Assembly (NCBI GenBank): GCA_900088475.1 | Contig: FLMG01001570.1 | Span: 251,030-265,309, forward strand | Direction: 5' to 3' | DNA length: 14,280 nucleotides | Source of the DNA: Hyphochytrium catenoides | Lineage: Eukaryota; Sar; Hyphochytriomycetes; Hyphochytriales; Hyphochytriaceae | Shown: positions 1 to 8,388 of the stretch, one piece after another | Position numbering within the stretch: position 1 is the first letter of the stretch | Layout of the letters: every line of letters starts with the position of its first letter | Translations under genes and position numbers: made by a program | The notes under the pieces: generated by a model | The model's input: only the letters and a program-made list of their open reading frames with translations | Databases searched by the model: none | Told to the model about the DNA's origin: nothing

Positions 1-588
1 TAAGGTTGAAGAGCACGTGCACTCCGTCCTGGTGGATCAGACGGGCAGCATCGCCGCTGGAAAGATGAGAAATGTCCCGAAAGTGCTCCATCTCAGACTC
101 GATCTTCCGCCTCCATTCTGAGCCGTCATTGGGACTCAGCGCGTAGCCAAATAGCTCAAATCTTGAGCGATCGTGGAAGCCAAAGATACTCTGCATGAGG
201 TGCGCCAGAGGATGGTTGCCAAAGTCTGAGGAGACATAGCCGACTCGCAGACGCTCCAGTGGACGCTTGGCCCTGAACCTGAAGGGCGGCATATCAAGGA
301 GCGCTACGCTCAGCTTAGCGCGCTCTGCATATCGACGCGAGATGTCAAGCTGTCTCTGCAGCGTAAAGGGATAGACCAAACCGTGGAAAGGCTGCACAGA
401 GGGAAGCGAATTAGGCATCTGTAGTTGGCGCGTGATGATCGCGTCCAAAGTCTCGAAGTCTTTATCCCTCGTCTCCCAGTCGCAGATAAAAGATAGTGCG
501 TGTACCAAGTTGCTGAATGCATCTGGAAAGTCTGGGCGAAGGGCAAGAGCCTTCCGGTAACAAATAATGGCATCGTCCAGCCGGCCGC
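1..588 (-). other. OGT: OGT exon 7: last TPR, linker and start of GT41 catalytic domain
   Basis: This exon is open from the acceptor at 590-589 to the window edge and encodes residues 449-643. It starts inside the final TPR (GRLDDAIICYRKALALRP), passes a half-repeat ending in FSNLVHALSFICDW, the counterpart of CNLAHCLQIVCDW in human OGT, then a linker. It then enters the catalytic domain with LRVGYVSSDFGNHPLAHLMQ and FELFGYALSPNDGSEW. No stop or frameshift interrupts it, so the gene looks functional up to the edge. It has no stop codon here because the gene continues beyond base 1. Confidence 0.93.
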
Positions 589-3021
589 CTATGCAGGATG
601 AGGAAGAGACAGAGAGAACGCGTTTAGCCCATTATTCACACTTGAAAGAGAAGCCTATAATTCCTCCCTGGTGTTCTCTCTCTCCCACTCGCACATACGC
701 ACACACTCTTCGTCTCTCTTTCTAGCTTCATTCGTCTCCCCGGACTCGTCTGCATCAGCCCACTTCCATCAACGGGTCTTACCGTCCTTGTAGGCGCTGG
801 CCAGGTTGCTGTAGGCGTCCGCGAAGTTGGGTCTAATCCGTATGGCCGTAGTGTAGCACCGGATCGCGTCATCCAAGCGGTTCAAGTCCTTCAGTGCGTT
901 TCCGATGTTGCTGTACGCGTCTGCAAACATCGGGTCAATGTTGATGGCCTCCTGATAATGTGCGATCGCCTGCTCCAGCTTCCCTTGCTCCTTCAGGATA
1001 CTGCCCAGGTTGCTGTGTGCAGCGGCGAAGCGCGGCATAAGGCGACAGGCGGTCATGTAGCAGTGAATTGCCTCCTTGACCATGCCTTTATCTTTCAACG
1101 CATTGCCTAGATTATTATAGGCGTGTGGGTCTACGATATATGAGAGTGTCGCGAGCGCAGAAGGCAAGAGAGACGGAGAGGTGAGACACGAATCTGGTTA
1201 GTCTTCTCTGCCCATTCTGAGCGTTATTCAAAGGTAAAAACCTACGGTCTGGCTTGAGACGAAGACACTTGCGATAGCAGTTGATAGCCTCCTCCAGTTG
1301 TCCAACCTCACGCAGCGCGTTTCCCAGATTGTTGTACGCATCAGGGAAGTTTGGCTCGATCTGCAGGATGAGGAAGGTTTAGAGACTATCGCCTGGATGC
1401 CCAGCAACCATCTCAGCCTTCTCTGCTCTCTCTCAGTCGCTTACCATGGCTACCTTCCTACGTCCTCTTCCTGTCGATCCTTTTACTCTTACTTTACTTC
1501 TCCCTTTGCATGTCCCTCTTCCTCCTACTTTCTATCTATTTCCCGTTCTGTCTTTCGCATCCTTCCGGTTGTCCCTCTCTCACCTGCGTAGCGTGTCTGA
1601 AGGTCTTGATGGCTAGCGGCAGGTTGCCCTGGTCGTAGTAGCAGCTGGCGAGATTCCCGTGTGCCAAAGCGAAGTCCGGCCGGAAACGAATGGCCTCAAG
1701 GTAGGAGAGGATCGCCTCATCAATCCGTCCCATATCCTTCAGCACATTCCCCAGGTTACTGTGAGCATCGGCAAAGTCTGGCGCCAGGCGAATGGCCTCT
1801 TGATAGTAGGAGATTGCAACATCCACCTGCATCAGTAGAGGAAAAAAGAGTGAGAAACAGAGAGAGAGAGATGCTCCCACATGCTCCCACACGCGTTGAA
1901 AGATTTAAATGTGAAGAAAAGGGACCTTGCTGCCGTCATTTATTATAACCGACCAGTCCGTGCGGTCTTACCTGTCCTTCCTCCTTCAGGAGCCCGGCAA
2001 GGTTGCTCCACGCGATCGCAAAGTCAGGTCGGATCCTAATGGCCTCCAGGTAGCACTGCTTGGCCTCGTCCAGCCGCCCCACAGCCTTGAATAGATTACC
2101 AAGATTGCTGTGCGCGTCCACAAGCAGCGGGTTGAGCACCAATGCCATCCGGTAGGTCTCGATAGCCTCCGTAGTGCGGCCGAGCTGCATATATGCGCTC
2201 GCGAGGTTGTTATAAGCATCACAGAAGCGCGGCTTGAGCTTGATGGCCTTCAGATAGAACTGGATCGCTCCCTCAATGTCACCCAGATCCTTCAGTGCGT
2301 TCCCTAGGTTGCCTGCACCGTGTACGTCATGAGTGAGGTGCACATATAAGCGATCAGGAAGTGGNNNNNNNNNNNNNNNNNNNNNNCGAGATAGAGAGGG
2401 TGAGAGAGAGAAAGAGAGAAGAAGAAGAGGGAGAGAAAAATAGTTGAGGGACGCAGGGGACAAGAGATAGAGAAAAGCAGAGAAGATCAGGGAATCCAGT
2501 GCGTACCGTAGGCCTCACAGAAGTTCGGGTCAATTCGGATGCACTGCTGATTGTAGAAGATGCACTCCGAGTAGTTGCGCAGCTGGAAGTGGATGGCGCC
2601 CAGCAGCAGGAGGTTGTCGGTGCGATAGGCGTCGATCTGGTAGAGCTGCTCGCACGTCAGCCGCGCATTCGTGTACAGCCCAGCATTGTACTGCTGATGA
2701 GCCGTCGCTAGCAGACCTGTCAGTAGCAGAGTCATTAGTAAACGCAGCGCAGTCTTTAGGTTGCAGATCGCCCGAACTCTCGGCAAACACTCTTCCTGTC
2801 CCTCTTCGTCTCTCTCTTGCCTGCTATGGGCTCGGGGATATCGGCTCTCCTCTTTTTCTCTCTCTCTCTCGTTGCTCCTATTGTTAACATTCTACTCGTC
2901 TTCCATCTCCATCGTCTCCCACGCTCCTTGACTTACTGCTATAGTGTGCATCGTTCCTCGAGAAAAAGGGGCTGATCTCTCCCAGCGGAGAGGCCGTCCT
3001 GAGCTGATACTGATAGTTCAT
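1..3021 (-). CDS. OGT: O-GlcNAc transferase (SEC/OGT type), 5' part, seven exons, 3' end outside window
   Basis: Nucleocytoplasmic enzyme that adds N-acetylglucosamine from UDP-GlcNAc to Ser/Thr of proteins. Exons, in order of translation: 2937-3021, 2507-2716, 1972-2312, 1584-1826, 1246-1360, 783-1130, 1-588. Together they give 1930 nt, 643 codons plus one base, and every phase closes. The start is the ATG at 3021-3019 (MNYQYQLRTASP...); its frame splices through GTAAGT at 2936 into the first TPR exon. About 13.5 TPRs run from about residue 32 to 480, with repeats such as AYNNLGNALKD and AHSNLGNVLKD carrying the Asn ladder of OGT. The catalytic N-lobe begins at about residue 560 with RVGYVSSDFGNHP (562-574); its His573 corresponds to the active-site His498 of human OGT. 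The frame leaves the window in IHQDGVHVLFNL, before the UDP-GlcNAc-binding C-lobe. Introns are 194, 115, 223, 145, 194 and 220 bp. Human OGT is 1046 residues, so roughly 400 are missing. Family assignment is very secure; exact intron edges are inferred. Confidence 0.94.
2365..2386. other. Assembly gap of 22 N inside an OGT intron
   Basis: Twenty-two N bases lie in the intron 2313-2506, between a pyrimidine-rich and a purine-rich stretch (read on the plus strand the right side is GAGAGA-type). The gap sits in low-complexity sequence and does not touch an exon, so the protein model is unaffected. The real missing length may differ from 22. Confidence 0.97.
2717..2936 (-). other. First OGT intron with recognisable donor, branch site and acceptor
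   Basis: The donor at 2936-2931 is a perfect GTAAGT and the acceptor is CTGACAG ending at 2717. A TACTAATGAC stretch at 2740-2731 on the minus strand resembles the CTAAY branch consensus and lies about 15-20 nt from the acceptor. The intron joins codon-phase-1 exon 1 to exon 2 and restores a Ser codon. Reading straight through from 2786 would give a hydrophobic leader without a good ATG, which is why the spliced model is preferred. Confidence 0.8.
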
Positions 3022-3480
3022 TCTGTCTGAGGCTCGTGCCGTCAGCAGGCGTCTCGTATGCTCTTAACACCAGAGAGGATACAGCGACAATGCTATCTGC
3101 CTCGCTCAATCTCTCTCATCGCGACTGCAACTATATTGTGAAGCTCTCACGAGATCTTCAGTCCGCCTTTGACCATCATTGCTCTTTCTCCCAGAAAAAC
3201 GCTTTTGCCGTCTCAGTTAGCAACCAGTATGTGGAGTGAGGTCGTAGCAGCAGCCGCAGCAGTAGCGGCAGGGCGGGGGCGGTGGTGAGGAGGTGAAGGT
3301 CTCGTGACAGCCCGCTCCGTAGCCTGATCGAAAGCAAGGAAGCGGCCAGGAAAGAAATCCTCCAGCCCCTGAGCGCTGGTCTCTGATTGATTGTCCGGTG
3401 CTCACTCCTTTCCTCCGCCCTCCTCCTGCAACCTTGATCGAGTTGGACCAGCAGAACTGGCGACCTGGCGCTTCCTGTGC
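3022..3480. promoter_or_regulatory. 5' flank of the OGT gene (5' UTR/promoter expected here)
   Basis: This stretch lies immediately upstream of the OGT ATG on the minus strand and must hold its 5' leader and probably its core promoter. I see no convincing TATA box, tRNA or conserved reading frame. A GCAGCAGCCGCAGCAG-type trinucleotide-rich patch occurs at about 3245-3265. The role is inferred from position only. Confidence 0.4.
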
Positions 3481-3781
3481 CTCTTCTTCCTCTTCTCTCT
3501 CTCTCCCTGTCTTGTTCTGGGTTATTCTGGTCACGCTTCTGTTCCCCTTGGCCTCTCGCCTCACTGTGTCTCACGTAGAACTATTGGCGTCATCGTCGTT
3601 TGTTCCTCCTTCACAGACTATTCTCTCTCTCTCTTTCTCTCTCTCTCTGTCTCTCTTACCGCTGACATCTCACTCCCTTCCAGTAGACGTAGCTCTGGGA
3701 TAATTAAGGCGAGGGACAGGGCGACCTTATGTCTGTGTCAGGCTTGTGGACGCAGCCTCACCGTCTTCCCCATCATCTTGT

Positions 3782-3829
<48 letters not shown>

Positions 3830-4260
3830 TCTCTCTCTCTCTCTCTCGCTCTCTCTCGCTCTCTCTCGCTCTCTCCCCCTCCCACACCGTTCGTCGTTGT
3901 CTTGTACACTTCTTCGTCTTCCGTTTCCGCCTTTTGTCCATCCTCCTCTGCCTTGTTTCTCCCTCTCTCTCTCTCTTCTTCTTGGTGACCATCTCCCTTC
4001 GTCTCTCTCTTTACCTCTCTACTACCCTCAGCCAGCCCGCTTTTTCTCCCTTGCGCGGCCTCTCCCTCGCCTGGTTCTCTCTCTCTTTCTCTTCTCTCTC
4101 TCTCTGTCTATTACTCATGTCTTATATTTCTTTCTTTCTCTGTCTCTTTTTCATCTCTCTTTCAGTCTTTTCCCTCTCTTCTGCCGTCTTTTCTGTCGCT
4201 CTCCATTCACCTCCAGCAGGATTCTCTCCCATCAATTCGTTTTATCTCTTTCGAGTCTGT
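3481..4260 (+). repeat. Long polypyrimidine (CT-rich) low-complexity domain
   Basis: Nearly 800 bases of the plus strand are dominated by C and T, with repeated CTCTCT runs interspersed with TTC/CCT blocks. Conceptual translations consist of Ser-Leu or Arg-Glu repeats in whichever frame is read, which marks them as products of the repeat and not genes. The domain lies 0.5-1.2 kb upstream of the OGT start. Such tracts can form triplex (H-DNA) structures or exclude nucleosomes; a role here is unproven. Confidence 0.9.
3784..3870 (+). repeat. Compound microsatellite (TC)19-(CG)4-(CT)n with three 10-bp tandem copies
   Basis: A perfect TC dinucleotide run of 19 units occupies 3784-3821. It is followed by an alternating CGCGCGCG block (3821-3828), another CT run, and three exact copies of the 10-mer CTCTCTCGCT at 3841-3870. 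The 10-mers look like a dinucleotide repeat with a regularly spaced CG interruption that was itself amplified. Length polymorphism and slippage errors are expected. Confidence 0.95.
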
Positions 4261-4780
4261 CTAGCTTTGGCACTGTCATAAATGGAGCTATTAAGCATCT
4301 CCTCCCTTCTCTGACTCCCACGATCACTCCCTCTGTCTCTCCAGATCGTCTGCTTCAAGCGAGGTACAGAGTGACATCGAGGGAAGGGGTCTAAGAGAGA
4401 GAGAGAGGGAGGGAGACAAGAAAAGCCTAGAACGTACAGGACATGAGGGAGGAGGAACAAGCGACACATCTAGACAAGGTCAGAGAATTGACCCGTAAGA
4501 TACAGAGTGAGTGGGAGATATACTCAGACTAGTTTGAATAGCTTGATACAGCGAGGAAGAGGTGCCAGGAGAGAGGAGAAAGGGAAGAGACAGAGTCACC
4601 AGCCTTGTCACTCATGTGCCTCTGGTCCAGCGCTTCTCCTCCCCCCTCCCCTGAGAGGCTCACTATTACTAGCGGTATCCCCCTTATTCCACACAGCGCA
4701 GGCGTATTACTACTGCGCTGTAAGGAGGAAACGGTTCCCATTGTCAAGCTTCAGCAGCACCTGGGAATGTCCAGGCGATA
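4261..4780. other. Gene-less stretch between CT domain and G-rich motif
   Basis: No conserved coding segment or RNA gene is recognisable on either strand. A short (GA)n-like tract lies at about 4395-4415. Open frames here are short, change composition along their length and lack family motifs. Confidence 0.5.
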
Positions 4781-4782
4781 GG

Positions 4783-4814
4783 CGGGTGGGTGAGGGCGGG
4801 TAGGCAGGGCGGGG
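4783..4814 (+). other. G-quadruplex-forming motif and GC-box-like cluster
   Basis: The plus strand carries GGG runs at 4784-4786, 4788-4790, 4794-4796 and 4798-4800, then further runs at 4807-4809 and 4811-4814. Loops of 1, 3 and 1 nt meet the canonical four-tract quadruplex pattern. The same bases contain GGGCGGG-type elements that resemble GC boxes. No nearby gene start is established, so a promoter role is speculative. Confidence 0.7.
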
Positions 4815-5008
4815 CTGGTGAGGATGGCGGCCCAAGGTCCGTCCGCCCTCTGACTACCCTCCCTGCCCTGCCCTCCCTCCCTCTCTCTTTCTCCCAACAG
4901 CTAGGCAGCATCCCTGATCTGCACACCACATGCCTTGAGGACCTACCAGACCTCAACTTTTGGCCACCGACAAAGCCCACTTCCATTCATTTCACAAGTC
5001 AATTACCG
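4815..5008. other. Pyrimidine tract and acceptor-like site, coding status unresolved
   Basis: A C/T-rich run at about 4855-4898 ends in CCCAACAG at 4900 and is followed by an open plus-strand stretch (QLGSIPDLHTTCLEDLPDL...) to about 5010. This resembles a splice acceptor plus exon. I recognise no family in the translation and can find no partner exon with matching phase, so no gene is called. Confidence 0.25.
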
Positions 5009-5046
5009 CAGGTTTCCTGAAGTGGCAGAATGCTTCAGGAAACCTG
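5009..5046. repeat. Perfect 14-bp inverted repeat with 10-nt loop
   Basis: Arms at 5009-5022 (CAGGTTTCCTGAAG) and 5033-5046 are exact reverse complements, separated by TGGCAGAATG. As RNA this would form a stable 14-bp hairpin; as DNA it could be a cruciform or the remnant of a small palindromic element. No poly-T tract follows. Its function is unknown. Confidence 0.9.
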
Positions 5047-5464
5047 GAGGGGCCTTTGTAGCTCTCAGATATATGCACGCTTTTATTTCGAATTTCCAAC
5101 TTACAGAAACACAAAACTACTTTTACGAGTGCTACGCACACGTATCCGCCTGCAGCTAGCAGTTGTAGAAATCTCAGTTCCCAAGTTATCGCTCTCAATA
5201 GCCAATAATAGATTAACTAGCCAATGCCTAGATCAGCTATCAGTCATTAGTCATCAGTGGCAAGGGTAAAGGACTATAAAGCAGGTTGAGTGCAAAATAA
5301 CGGACATCTCTGTGTGTCTGGGTCACAGGGTTGACAGGGACGAGGTCCGGACAGTGCCTAGAAGCGCGCTGATGATGAGAGAGACAGAGTGAGAGGCGCC
5401 GCGAGTGATGGATGATAAGGGGAAGCAAGTGGCGGCCAGAGCGCGGCGGCGGCGATGTCATGAG
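5047..5464. other. Gene-less stretch
   Basis: This part is moderately AT-rich with no recognisable exon, RNA gene or repeat family on either strand. Open frames are short and without motifs. Confidence 0.5.
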
Positions 5465-5502
5465 CCTCGTACGAGGAGAGAGAGAGAGAGAGAGAGAGAG
5501 AG
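5465..5502. repeat. 12-bp palindrome fused to a (GA)n microsatellite
   Basis: CCTCGTACGAGG at 5465-5476 is a perfect palindrome and runs directly into a GA dinucleotide run at 5476-5502. A short ATG-initiated plus-strand frame crosses it (5405-5650), rich in Arg and Glu because of the repeat. That frame is not supported as a gene. Confidence 0.85.
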
Positions 5503-6298
5503 CAAACCTCCTTTAGTGGCCAGCGGCACCGGCGTCGGTAGCAGCATCGATACCAACACCAGCAGCGCGCTGTGCGCTCGCCTGTCTATTGAGACTCTAC
5601 TCGCGTTTGGTTCAAAAGCATCAAATATGGTGATGGACGATCTAGGCTGACAACTGAGCCAATTGTTAGAAGCACGCCCCAGAGATGTGCCTTACTTCCT
5701 ACCACCGTTTGCTCCTAACCTAAATAGGCCTTCGCTTTTTCGGAAATTAGTACGATTTCCCACCACTCTCGGCATCGAGCTCAGCTAGTTCTGGCTCTTG
5801 GAATTGCCAGGGATGCTCGCTCTGTTCCGACTCAACAGGTCGATATGTGTCTGCTGTGTGTGCCCCTCTTCTCATCATTGCTGCGAGCCGTCAGTTCTCT
5901 GCTGTCGAGCACTTGGAGCACACATAAGGTACCTTGGATTCCCCAAGCTCGAGCCCGATCCCAGCGGTTTACCCCTCTTTCAAGCTCCATTTTTCTCTTT
6001 TATGAAGTCTAGGACTGAAAGCAAATTCCATAAACGATGACTACTTCCCTTGTCAGTCAGCTGCCTGTGGACTGGCAGAGTTTACACCATGCCACCGCTC
6101 CACAGAAGGGATAAATGTAGTTCTCCTTACCTCTTGAGCTGCATTCAGGCGGTCACGTGGGCTCCATCAGGAGATCTCAAAATCGTTTCTAAGAAAGGAA
6201 TGCTATGGCTCCCAGAGCGACCCAGTCCTGCCGAAATAACGACGCGACCACTGTCGTAGCCTAATGGCAGATGCCTCTCATCCGAACTGTGGCGAAGG
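5503..6298. other. Gene-less stretch; includes the presumed 3' UTR of the kinase gene
   Basis: No recognisable protein segment is found on either strand. The bases immediately below 6299 should hold the 3' UTR of the minus-strand IP6K gene, but I see no strong AATAAA-type signal on that strand close to the stop. Confidence 0.5.
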
Positions 6299-8388
6299 TT
6301 AAAATGGAATAATATTATGCGATTGCTCGGAGGCGATGTCCTCACACAACTCTATCAGGTTCTTCAGCCCCAGCAGGTAGCCATCATCAGGTCCGCTTAA
6401 AGATTCATCCACATAACTGTGGGCAAAGTCAATCATTCTCACGTCTACTCGAGGACCACCACAGCCCGTCTCCTCCCTGGAACGTATCCCGTCATCAGCC
6501 AGCTCGCTTTCTATTGACATGAGCTGTGGTCCAGGATCAATGTCCCCTTCGTACAGCAGTAGGAGAGAGGACGAGTAGAAGCGAATGCCGCTGCAGAACG
6601 ACACCTAAGACAAAGGTGAGAGTAAGTCAAAAGCGCATTCAGCAGGAAGCTTAACTTTCGAGAGCTAGGCGCCTCAGCTGAGCCGAGAAAGAAGAGAATG
6701 CCCCTCACCGCGTCAGCCAGCGTTCGGATCCGCTCAAGAAGGCTTTGGAGGCAATCCAATCGCAGGCTCTGTCCATTATAGAAGAACTGCAAGCAAAGGA
6801 GGGCAACTTCCATCAGAGCGGGATGGTGGGCGCTAGGCTTGACGCAAAAACATACTCACCAAGGAGAGTGCCTGCTTAATGTTCTCCCTACTCAGCGTCC
6901 GACCCCAGAACTTATCGCGCAGCCGATACCTCCGCTCGCTAGGCATGTAGACCTAATAATGCTCCAAATCCTCAGCAACTACCGAATGCTTTGTCAAGCT
7001 ATAAGAGGAATGTAGGGAGTCTACCTGCATCCCGCATAGCCTCAGTCCTAGAGAACCTGACGTTGTCTGCCGGCATTTCTCCATGTGGCGCAAGACTTTC
7101 TCCGGAGGTGTGTCCTCTCCATGCTGTCGCGTCCCCATCTTCACGTCAAGCACGCAAGGGCGGCGAAACTTCTTTGTGAGGTTTTTCATGATAAGGTACC
7201 GACAAACGGTCCCGCTCCGGCCTTGAGAATAGTTGCGGGAAGCGGACGGTAGACGAGCCGGGCCAAACCTTCTCCAAAGGTTTCGAACAAAATCTGCGGA
7301 CCTGGGTGTGGACGAGGAAGGGGAAGAGTCCTTGAGCTGAACGTTTGAAGCTGTCTGCTTTGATGTCTCTTTGAGTTTGCTTTTGGCCTCCATCTGTCGG
7401 TCTGCTGGAAAGCTTTCAGACCCTATGCTAACCGCGGTTACAGGGAATCAAGATAAAGCCTCACCTGTTTCCGCGCCTCTGGAGATCTCTTCATCTCCGG
7501 CTCCCAACTGCGAGCGGCCCTAATAAGCAGCCAAAGAAAAAAGGAATTAAGTTCCTTAACAGTGAAAGTGTCAATGAACTTGATGATGTGTTTGAGTCTT
7601 ACTTTGGTCGAATGCTCCTCGCGATGAAGCTGAAGCTCCACATCGACAGTTCCCAAGAACTCCGGTGTAAATGGCTTCAGCCGGGAAAAGTGTGAGTCGA
7701 GTTTGTCGTAGAAGTTCAGCTCTAAAGGGATGGCGGGCTTGCAGACGTCACCTTCCTCTGTTATGAGAAAGGGCATGTGGCCTCCAACCTGATGTTTGTA
7801 GAGATAGAGCGGCGTGCCCTCCGATGTGCGTGCCACAGCCTGTCTTAGGTGGTGGTTCAAGGGAGGAGAAGACTTGGCTTCGGAGTCATGCTGACCATCG
7901 CCCTTCTCCCACTCAGATGCTACCGAAGCCGCTGTGGCCGCCTTGGTGGGGATCACCAAAGACACATCCGGTGACAACGGAGCTTGGGGAATATCGTTAT
8001 CAAGGTCCTGTCCTCCTCCATATTCAGGCTTCGCTGACCCATTATACGGCGGGACGTCTGCTAGCTTGTCATCTAAGTCCTGAAGGTCAAGCTCAGTCAG
8101 AGACTGCCGTCGATCCCTGGCACGCAGATTCGCATCGAGCCTGTGCCGAAACAAGTTACGAGATGGTAAGGAAGTAGCAGGCGCAGGGAAGTGAGGGTCG
8201 TGGCCCGCTGAGTTTGAAATAAAGTCGCCATGTACCTGGGCTGGGGGGAGAGGAGCTCCAGGTCTCCAGGCTTCGCATCCGGCTGGGGAGGAAACGTTAG
8301 CTTTAAGGGGAGTCTCTCATTTCCTCTGCGTGGCAGATGGAACAAGGAACGTCAGGGACAGTTACCTGCGGCGTCTCGGCCATCCCAT
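6299..8388 (-). CDS. Inositol hexakisphosphate kinase (IP6K/Kcs1 family), eight exons
   Basis: ATP-dependent kinase that pyrophosphorylates InsP6 to 5-InsP7, acting in nucleus and cytosol. Exons in order: 8366-8388, 8236-8325, 7603-8140, 7465-7519, 7025-7404, 6860-6952, 6709-6786, 6299-6604. They sum to 1563 nt, 520 residues plus TAA, and all phases close. Motifs: HQVGGH at residues 154-159 with VCKP and FTPEFLG after it, as in animal IP6Ks; the family signature PCVLDVKMGTRQHG (318-331) with the PxxxDxKxG catalytic motif; LGLRLCGMQVY; the RFYSSSLL helix (428-434); and the metal-binding VRMIDFAHS (474-482), followed by GPDDGYLLGLKNLI. An acidic linker and a Ser-rich insert separate the N-lobe from the signature, as in family members. 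A GTAAGA donor and a pyrimidine-rich acceptor define the 7520-7602 intron, although reading through it stays open. The start is the least certain part: the ATG at 8388-8386 is in frame, but upstream exons are possible. Confidence 0.93.

Noticed and set aside
2487-2786. OGT starting within this segment with a hydrophobic leader
   Set aside because: The leader is intron sequence with a branch site and CAG acceptor; the spliced upstream exon provides a proper ATG and closes in phase, and OGT is not a secreted protein.
3727-3992. Minus-strand Arg-Glu repeat frames
   Set aside because: They are the reverse-strand reading of the same (CT)n tract.
3391-4281. A 296-codon open frame on the plus strand, with two overlapping long frames
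   Set aside because: The translation is almost wholly Ser/Leu runs produced by the CT repeat; all frames on both strands stay open for the same reason and no motif is present.
5405-5650. Plus-strand 81-codon frame starting with ATG
   Set aside because: It crosses the (GA)n repeat, has Arg/Glu runs from it, and shows no family motif or splice partner.
6230-6300. tRNA-like stretch near the kinase stop
   Set aside because: There is no cloverleaf, no B-box GGTTCGAAT and no matching acceptor stem.
7394-7464. Kinase exon starting at ATG 7393 after a CCGACAG acceptor
   Set aside because: It needs the 7520-7602 segment to be retained; the model with the 7405 acceptor (CTTTCCAG) has a better pyrimidine tract and fits the strong GTAAGA donor at 7602.
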